Origin: Pelovirga terrestris | GTDB lineage: Bacteria; Desulfobacterota; Desulfuromonadia; Desulfuromonadales; Geopsychrobacteraceae | Reading direction: 5' to 3' | Assembly: GCF_014773365.1 (NCBI RefSeq) | Contig: NZ_JACWUN010000020.1 | Coordinates: 1-44,100, forward strand | DNA: 44,100 nt | Part shown: one piece after another, positions 39,749 through 44,100 of the stretch | Numbering within the stretch: position 1 is the stretch's first letter | Layout of the letters: the number at the start of each line of letters is the position of its first letter | The notes under the pieces: generated by a model | Told to the model about the DNA's origin: nothing | The model's input: only the letters and a program-made list of their open reading frames with translations | Databases searched by the model: none | Translations under genes and position numbers: made by a program

Positions 39749-41554
39749 TCAGTGACCCCGGTAGAGTTCGGCAATCTCCCTGTCAAAACGTGCTTCAATC
39801 TGTTGTCGCCGCAACTTCAACGTGGCCGATAACAGACCATCCGCAACCTCCCACGGTTGCTGACACACCAACACCCGACGCACCTGTGCATAGCCGGGGA
39901 AGGTACTCAGCCGTGCTGCGATGCGCTGCAACAACTCCTGTTCACACTGCGGACTCAAGCCCTCGTCCTGAGTCACAACCAGAGAGTGAGCACTGGCAAG
40001 CTGGTGCCAAATAGGTTGATTCAAAACGACCAGAGCGGTTAAAAATGGCCGCCCTTCGCCAATCACCATCACCTGTTCGAACAGGTGATCACCGGCGATT
40101 GCCTGCTCCATGTCGGACGGAGGAATCTTTTCGCCGTTGGACAACACGATGATTTCCTTACTGCGGCCGGTAATACTAATATGCCCACCGGACTCCAGCC
40201 TGGCAAGATCGCCCGTATGGAACCAGCCCTGGTGATCAATGACCTTGGCTGTTGCTTCAGCATTCTGCCAGTAGCCACCCATCAGGCTCGGACCACGAAC
40301 CAATAATTCGTCCTGGGCAGAAATCTTCACCTCCACGCCCGGCAAGGGTTGACCGACCGTCTGTGGCAGGTTGTCTTCCAGCCGGTTGACCGCAACGACG
40401 GGGCTGGTTTCGGTCAAGCCGTAGCCTTGCAGAAGCGGAACACCAACGGCGAGAAAGACGCGGGCAATCTCCCGGCTCAAAGGTGCGCCACCGCTGATTG
40501 CCAACCGAAGACGGCCACCGAGGGCGGCGCGAACAGGACGTGCCACCAGTTGGTCGAGCACCGGCCAGAGCAGCAGATCGAGAGACCAGTCGCGACGTCC
40601 CTGCTGCATTTCGAACTTTCGCCAACCAATGGTGACGGTCAGATTGAACAGCTTGCGTTTCCAGACGGGCCCCTCAGCGAGCCGCGCATTGATACGTTGA
40701 TGGAAGCGCTCGTAAATACGCGGCACCGAGACCAGCAGCGTAGGCCTGACCTCGCGCAGATCGTCGGCCAACCTTTCCAAAGAACGGACATGGGCAACGA
40801 TGGCCCCGGCCATGATCGGCAGATAGTAGCCGACGGTACGTTCCAGCGTATGCGACAGGGGGAGAAAAGAGAGGAATAGATCGTCCGGGTAGACCGGCAC
40901 GGCAAGCGCTCCGGCCCAAGTGTTAGCCAGAATGTTGGTGTGGGTCAGCATAACACCCTTTGGATTCCCTGTGGTCCCGGACGTGTAGACAATCGATGCC
41001 AGAGCCCCTCCACCCCTGCCTGGAAGCACATAATCGGTGGCCGTTTCCGGCAGCCAGTGATCAAGATCCACCAGGCGCAGATCACACTCATCCCCTTCAC
41101 AGGCTGGAGTCAAAGAGACGATTCGTTGCAGGCTGCCGAGCCGATGATGCACCTCGGTAATCCCCTGCCAATGATCAACCCCTTCGATCAGCAGCAGCCG
41201 GGCTTGTGTCTGCTCGATAATGTAAGCAAAATTGTCCGGCCGGTCATTGACGTAGAGCGGCACCGTGACCAGCTCGAGACCGAGGGCGGCGAGATCAAAA
41301 CCGATCCAGTCGAGACCGTTGCGCACCATAATCGCCACCCGGTCCCCGGGGGCCAATCCCTCGCCACGCAGGGCTTGTTGCCAGCGGCCAACCATGGTGT
41401 AGGCCTCCTGCCAGGAGATGTCGGTACAACAACGATCATCCAGGTCAAAACGCCGATAGGCGCAAGCCGATGGGGTGCGCCGCACTCGCTCGACAAAAAG
41501 ACCAGGCAGGGTAACGGCTTGCTCGGGAGAGATGATGTCAATCGCCGCTGTCAT
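39749..41554 (-). CDS. Long-chain acyl-CoA synthetase (AMP-forming)
   Basis: This 601-residue ligase has the AMP-binding signature YTSGTTGNPKGVMLTH, then GYGLTETSPVV, TGDLARLE, and RSKEIIVLSNGEKIPP, the motif carrying conserved Lys/Gly residues. It activates fatty acids with CoA for beta-oxidation. The ATG at 41554 lies after GAGGAG and overlaps the FadB stop by 17 bases, so it is the last gene of the thiolase-fadB-ligase operon. The start fits the family length (FAA1/FadD15-like). Rare codon or frame problems are not seen. Confidence 0.92.
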   Translation of the reverse strand: MTAAIDIISPEQAVTLPGLFVERVRRTPSACAYRRFDLDDRCCTDISWQEAYTMVGRWQQALRGEGLAPGDRVAIMVRNGLDWIGFDLAALGLELVTVPLYVNDRPDNFAYIIEQTQARLLLIEGVDHWQGITEVHHRLGSLQRIVSLTPACEGDECDLRLVDLDHWLPETATDYVLPGRGGGALASIVYTSGTTGNPKGVMLTHTNILANTWAGALAVPVYPDDLFLSFLPLSHTLERTVGYYLPIMAGAIVAHVRSLERLADDLREVRPTLLVSVPRIYERFHQRINARLAEGPVWKRKLFNLTVTIGWRKFEMQQGRRDWSLDLLLWPVLDQLVARPVRAALGGRLRLAISGGAPLSREIARVFLAVGVPLLQGYGLTETSPVVAVNRLEDNLPQTVGQPLPGVEVKISAQDELLVRGPSLMGGYWQNAEATAKVIDHQGWFHTGDLARLESGGHISITGRSKEIIVLSNGEKIPPSDMEQAIAGDHLFEQVMVIGEGRPFLTALVVLNQPIWHQLASAHSLVVTQDEGLSPQCEQELLQRIAARLSTFPGYAQVRRVLVCQQPWEVADGLLSATLKLRRQQIEARFDREIAELYRGH

Positions 41555-43598
41555 GCTGTTTTTTCTCCTCTTGTGCAAGAGCGAACCAGCCATTATCGGG
41601 CGTGAAACGATCACCGTGCCGTTCGGTCAAGGCTTTGAGCCGCTCCAACAATGGGTTCACCCCCACGCTCTGGATATGCTGCATGGGCCCGCCACGGAAC
41701 GGCGCGAAACCGGTGCCATAGATGACCCCGGCGTCGAGCAGGTCGGCATTCTCGACCACCTGTTCCCGCCGGCAGGCCACGGCCTCGTTAAGCAGGCGCA
41801 ACACCAGTCGTTCACCAATCTCCGGCGGCACGCTTTGCGGTCCGCGCACCTTTCTTGCTTTGCCGCGATAAACGTAGAATCCCTGCCCGCTCTTGCGCCC
41901 GAGCTGACCGGCCGCGACCATTCTTTGCAACCGCTCCGGGACGTCGACCGGATAGTGGTTGGCGAGAATCCGTGCCACCGACAGACAGATATCGAGCCCG
42001 ACCGTGTCGGCCAGGCGGATCGGTCCCATCGGCATACCGAAGTCGGTGGCGGCCTGATCGATAGTCTCGGGTGTGACCCCCTCTTCGACCAGTCGCACCG
42101 CTTCGAGCAGATAAGGCATAAGGATGCGGTTAACCAGAAAACCGGGAGAACTTTTCACCGGCAGCGGCAGGCGCTTGATTCCACGCACGAAGGCAGCGCC
42201 ACGCGCCAGAGCTTCGGGATCGGATTGGGCCGCGCTGACCACTTCAACCAGTTGCATCTTGGCGACCGGGTTGAAAAAATGCAGTCCGATCAAACGTCCC
42301 GGGCGATCGAGGGCGGTTGCCAGTTCTTCCAGGGGGATACTGGAGGTATTGCTGGCGAGGATCGCCTCCGGTTTAAGCAGCGGTTCGATCTGCCGATAGA
42401 GTTCGCGTTTAGCGTCAGCATCTTCAAAGATCGCTTCAATCACCAGGTCGGCACGGCTTACGCCATGACCATCCGGGTCCGGCAGCAACCGGTCAACAGC
42501 GGCTTCAATTGCCCGACGGTCTTTGAGCTTTTTGGTAAACAGGGCCCGACCGCGCTGCACCACCTGGCCCAGCCGCTGCGGATCGACATCCTGAACAGTG
42601 ACCAGCAGCCCCTGTAATGCACACCAGATGGCAATATCGCCTCCCATGATACCACCACCGACCACATGCACCCGCTGAAGGGGCGTGGTATCTTGCCGAC
42701 CAGTCGCCTTGAGCTGTTCTTGCAACAGGAAAACCCGCACCAGGTTGCGCGCGCTGTCACTGACGATCAGCTCGGCGACCGAAGCGGCCTCGGCCGCGTA
42801 GTTGGCCGTTTCACTAGCCGAAAACCCCTGCCACAGATCGAGCAGGGCATAGGGGGCCGGGTAGTGGCGACGATCAGCCTTGCGCTCCAACGTGCGGCGC
42901 ATCAGCTTCACCACCAGGTCGCGGACCAGCGGCAGTTCAGCCAGTCGTTCGCGCCAGGGTTTTCGGAAGGCCTTGGGCGGCTGTAGAGCAAGGGTGCGCG
43001 CGGCGCGCTCCAGGTGTCGTCCGGCGGTGACGGCGTTGACCAGGCCCAGCTTACGCGCCGCTTTGGCATTCACTGTGCGACCGGTCAACATCAACTCCAG
43101 GCCACTCAAGGGTCCGATCAGGCGCGTCAAACGCACCGTGCCGCCAAAGCCGGGGTGGATGCCGAGCTGCACCTCGGGCAGACCCAGGCGGGTCGCCGGG
43201 TCATCAGTAGCGATACGGTAGCGGCAGGCAAGCGCCAGTTCCAGGCCACCACCAAGGCAGAAACCATCAATCAGGGCCAGGGTCGGCAGCGGCAGCCTCT
43301 CGATACGACCAAGAATTGCCTGCCCTCGCTGGATCAACGCCAGAGCCTGATCCCGATCGGTAATCCGGGTAAATTCCCGCACATCGGCCCCGGCGATAAA
43401 ACCATTGCCTTTGCCGGAACGAATCACCAGGGCTTTGGGCAATTTTTCCGCAAGAGCGCTCAGAACAGCATCCAGCTCCTCCACAACCTCCCCGGAGAGA
43501 CTGTTGGTGCCGCTGTCGGCGCGATCCAGGGTCAACCAGGCGATGTCATCCTGGTCACGCTCCATGCGCCAATGGCGCCAGGGGGTCTCAGTACTCAT
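41538..43598 (-). CDS. fadB: Bifunctional enoyl-CoA hydratase / 3-hydroxyacyl-CoA dehydrogenase (FadB/FadJ-like)
   Basis: This 686-residue enzyme has an N-terminal crotonase domain (~10-190) with the oxyanion GFIAGADVREF, GGGLELALACRYRIA and LGLPEVQLGIHPGFGG including the catalytic Glu. A C-terminal NAD dehydrogenase domain (~300-600) has VHVVGGGIMGGDIA, LASNTSSIPLEEL, GLHFFNPVAKMQLVEVV and KSSPGFLVNRIL. It hydrates enoyl-CoA and oxidises the 3-hydroxyacyl-CoA. ATG 43598 has GGAGG upstream and overlaps the thiolase remnant stop by 11 bases. The length is close to the usual ~700. Confidence 0.93.
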   Translation of the reverse strand: MSTETPWRHWRMERDQDDIAWLTLDRADSGTNSLSGEVVEELDAVLSALAEKLPKALVIRSGKGNGFIAGADVREFTRITDRDQALALIQRGQAILGRIERLPLPTLALIDGFCLGGGLELALACRYRIATDDPATRLGLPEVQLGIHPGFGGTVRLTRLIGPLSGLELMLTGRTVNAKAARKLGLVNAVTAGRHLERAARTLALQPPKAFRKPWRERLAELPLVRDLVVKLMRRTLERKADRRHYPAPYALLDLWQGFSASETANYAAEAASVAELIVSDSARNLVRVFLLQEQLKATGRQDTTPLQRVHVVGGGIMGGDIAIWCALQGLLVTVQDVDPQRLGQVVQRGRALFTKKLKDRRAIEAAVDRLLPDPDGHGVSRADLVIEAIFEDADAKRELYRQIEPLLKPEAILASNTSSIPLEELATALDRPGRLIGLHFFNPVAKMQLVEVVSAAQSDPEALARGAAFVRGIKRLPLPVKSSPGFLVNRILMPYLLEAVRLVEEGVTPETIDQAATDFGMPMGPIRLADTVGLDICLSVARILANHYPVDVPERLQRMVAAGQLGRKSGQGFYVYRGKARKVRGPQSVPPEIGERLVLRLLNEAVACRREQVVENADLLDAGVIYGTGFAPFRGGPMQHIQSVGVNPLLERLKALTERHGDRFTPDNGWFALAQEEKKQHDSGD

Positions 43599-43879
43599 CA
43601 CGCACCTCCTCACAACGTTCCACCAACATCGCCCCACCCTGACCACCACCGATACAGATGGCCGCTATGCCGCGCCGAGCGTCTCTGGCATCGAGGATCT
43701 TGAGCAAATTCAGGACAATACGGGCACCACTGGCCATAAGCAACCAGGCACCCAACAGCCCCACTGTAGCCGGCGGCGGAAAAGGTCCCTGGCCCGCTTC
43801 TGGCCTTGATAAAGGGTGTGCGCAGACCGTCGACCAGGTACACCGCACGACCGGTCGCATAGGCTCCTTGTTGACTCAT
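43588..43879 (-). pseudogene. fadA: Thiolase (FadA-like) remnant: N- and C-terminal pieces joined out of frame
   Basis: From ATG 43879 the minus strand reads MSQQGAYATGRAVYLVDGLR, TPFIKARSGPGTFSAA, a normal thiolase start. Near 43790 the homology is lost and a different frame gives MASGARIVLNLLKILD and IAAICIGGGQGGAMLVER, the thiolase C terminus, ending at 43588. About 300 central residues, including the reactive Cys and GHP His, are missing. The C-terminal part overlaps fadB by 11 bases, as an intact fadA would. Either a real deletion or an assembly error; the nearby tandem duplication favours the latter. Confidence 0.75.
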
Positions 43880-43930
43880 TGGTCACCTCCCTGCCGCAAG
43901 GTAGCGGAGGGGAAATCATCGACGCGTATC
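43804..43930. repeat. Tandem duplication at the window end, copy 1
   Basis: Identical to 43974-44100 over 127 bases (offset 170). It contains the start of the thiolase gene and the end of the gene upstream of it. Confidence 0.9.
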
Positions 43931-44049
43931 ACTTCAGCACGGGCGGCATTGGCCTGCTCAACTTCTTGTGCCTCCTTGATAAAGGGTGTGCGCAGACCGT
44001 CGACCAGGTACACCGCACGACCGGTCGCATAGGCTCCTTGTTGACTCAT
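43876..44049 (-). other. Chimeric short frame produced by the duplication
   Basis: From the second copy of the thiolase start (44049) the frame reads MSQQGAYATGRAVYLVDGLR, TPFIK, then passes seamlessly into EAQEVEQANAARAEVIRVDD and FPSATLRQGGDQ, stopping at 43876-43878 with an ATGA overlap to copy 1. The second half is probably the true C-terminal tail of the gene that normally precedes fadA, since it ends at the thiolase start in the manner of a coupled operon. I do not recognise that upstream family. The joined protein is probably artificial. Confidence 0.5.
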
Positions 44050-44100
44050 TGGTCACCTCCCTGCCGCAAGGTAGCGGAGGGGAAATCATCGACGCGTATC
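43974..44100. repeat. Tandem duplication at the window end, copy 2
   Basis: Second identical copy, running into the window edge, so its true length may be greater. Its outermost bases again encode the tail IRVDDFPSATLRQGGDQ of the upstream gene (44046-44100). Confidence 0.9.

Noticed and set aside
41475-42617. A 380-codon frame opposite fadB
   Set aside because: It is antisense to conserved crotonase and dehydrogenase motifs; no ribosome binding site.

Overview
The window reads as a chromosomal stretch from a Gram-negative anaerobe of the Desulfuromonadales (Geobacter/Desulfuromonas/Pelobacter-like). The basis is a three-gene split glutamate synthase, sigma54-controlled heptaheme cytochrome c plus diheme cytochrome b genes resembling the Geobacter CbcBA type, a GlcD/GlcF lactate or glycolate oxidase, and HDOD-GGDEF signalling. 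No rRNA, tRNA or CRISPR array was recognised.

Region by region. (1) 1-4500 is an accessory island: relBE-like, DUF4160/DUF2442, a second relE/RHH pair and mazEF-like modules, each bounded by copies of a ~200-240 bp intergenic repeat, with a truncated duplicate of one relE. (2) 4519-9586 (minus) encodes glutamate synthase split into amidotransferase, ferredoxin-FMN synthase and GXGXG/FAD/ferredoxin subunits. (3) 9950-18576 is a signalling and redox block: hybrid histidine kinase, NtrC-type activator, a degenerate AAA+ paralogue without GAFTGA, then a sigma54 promoter with an upstream palindrome driving small membrane proteins, a stand-alone receiver, a heptaheme cytochrome and a cytochrome b. 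The same palindrome plus a second sigma54 promoter precedes a three-helix membrane protein. (4) 18652-26624 carries ilvE, an atypical SDR, a LarA-family protein, an HDOD-GGDEF protein and glcD/glcF. (5) 26866-30481 holds a YkgJ-like protein, a hypothetical gene and trkA-trkH. (6) 30711-31687 is a second sigma54 unit made only of the small membrane proteins and a receiver, with receiver and small protein in one open frame. (7) 31806-35768 is an arsenic island: two divergent arsR genes with different operators and apparently leaderless mRNAs, an ArsP-like permease, a small thioredoxin, arsC and acr3. (8) 35895-39576 has a DUF4019 protein, a receiver with a Cys-rich insert, a decayed ISL3-family element, a HelD-like helicase and a zinc-ribbon protein. 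(9) 39749-44100 (minus) is a fatty-acid oxidation operon (thiolase remnant, FadB-like, acyl-CoA synthetase) whose thiolase end is scrambled by a tandem 127-bp duplication at the window edge.

The best candidate for an undescribed system is the sigma54-linked set of small membrane proteins sharing an F-x-G...Q-x-x-P...G pattern (four copies) with unusual stand-alone receivers (two copies). It occurs once with cytochrome bc genes and once alone. The adjacent kinase/activator/degenerate AAA+ trio and the shared palindromes suggest one regulon.
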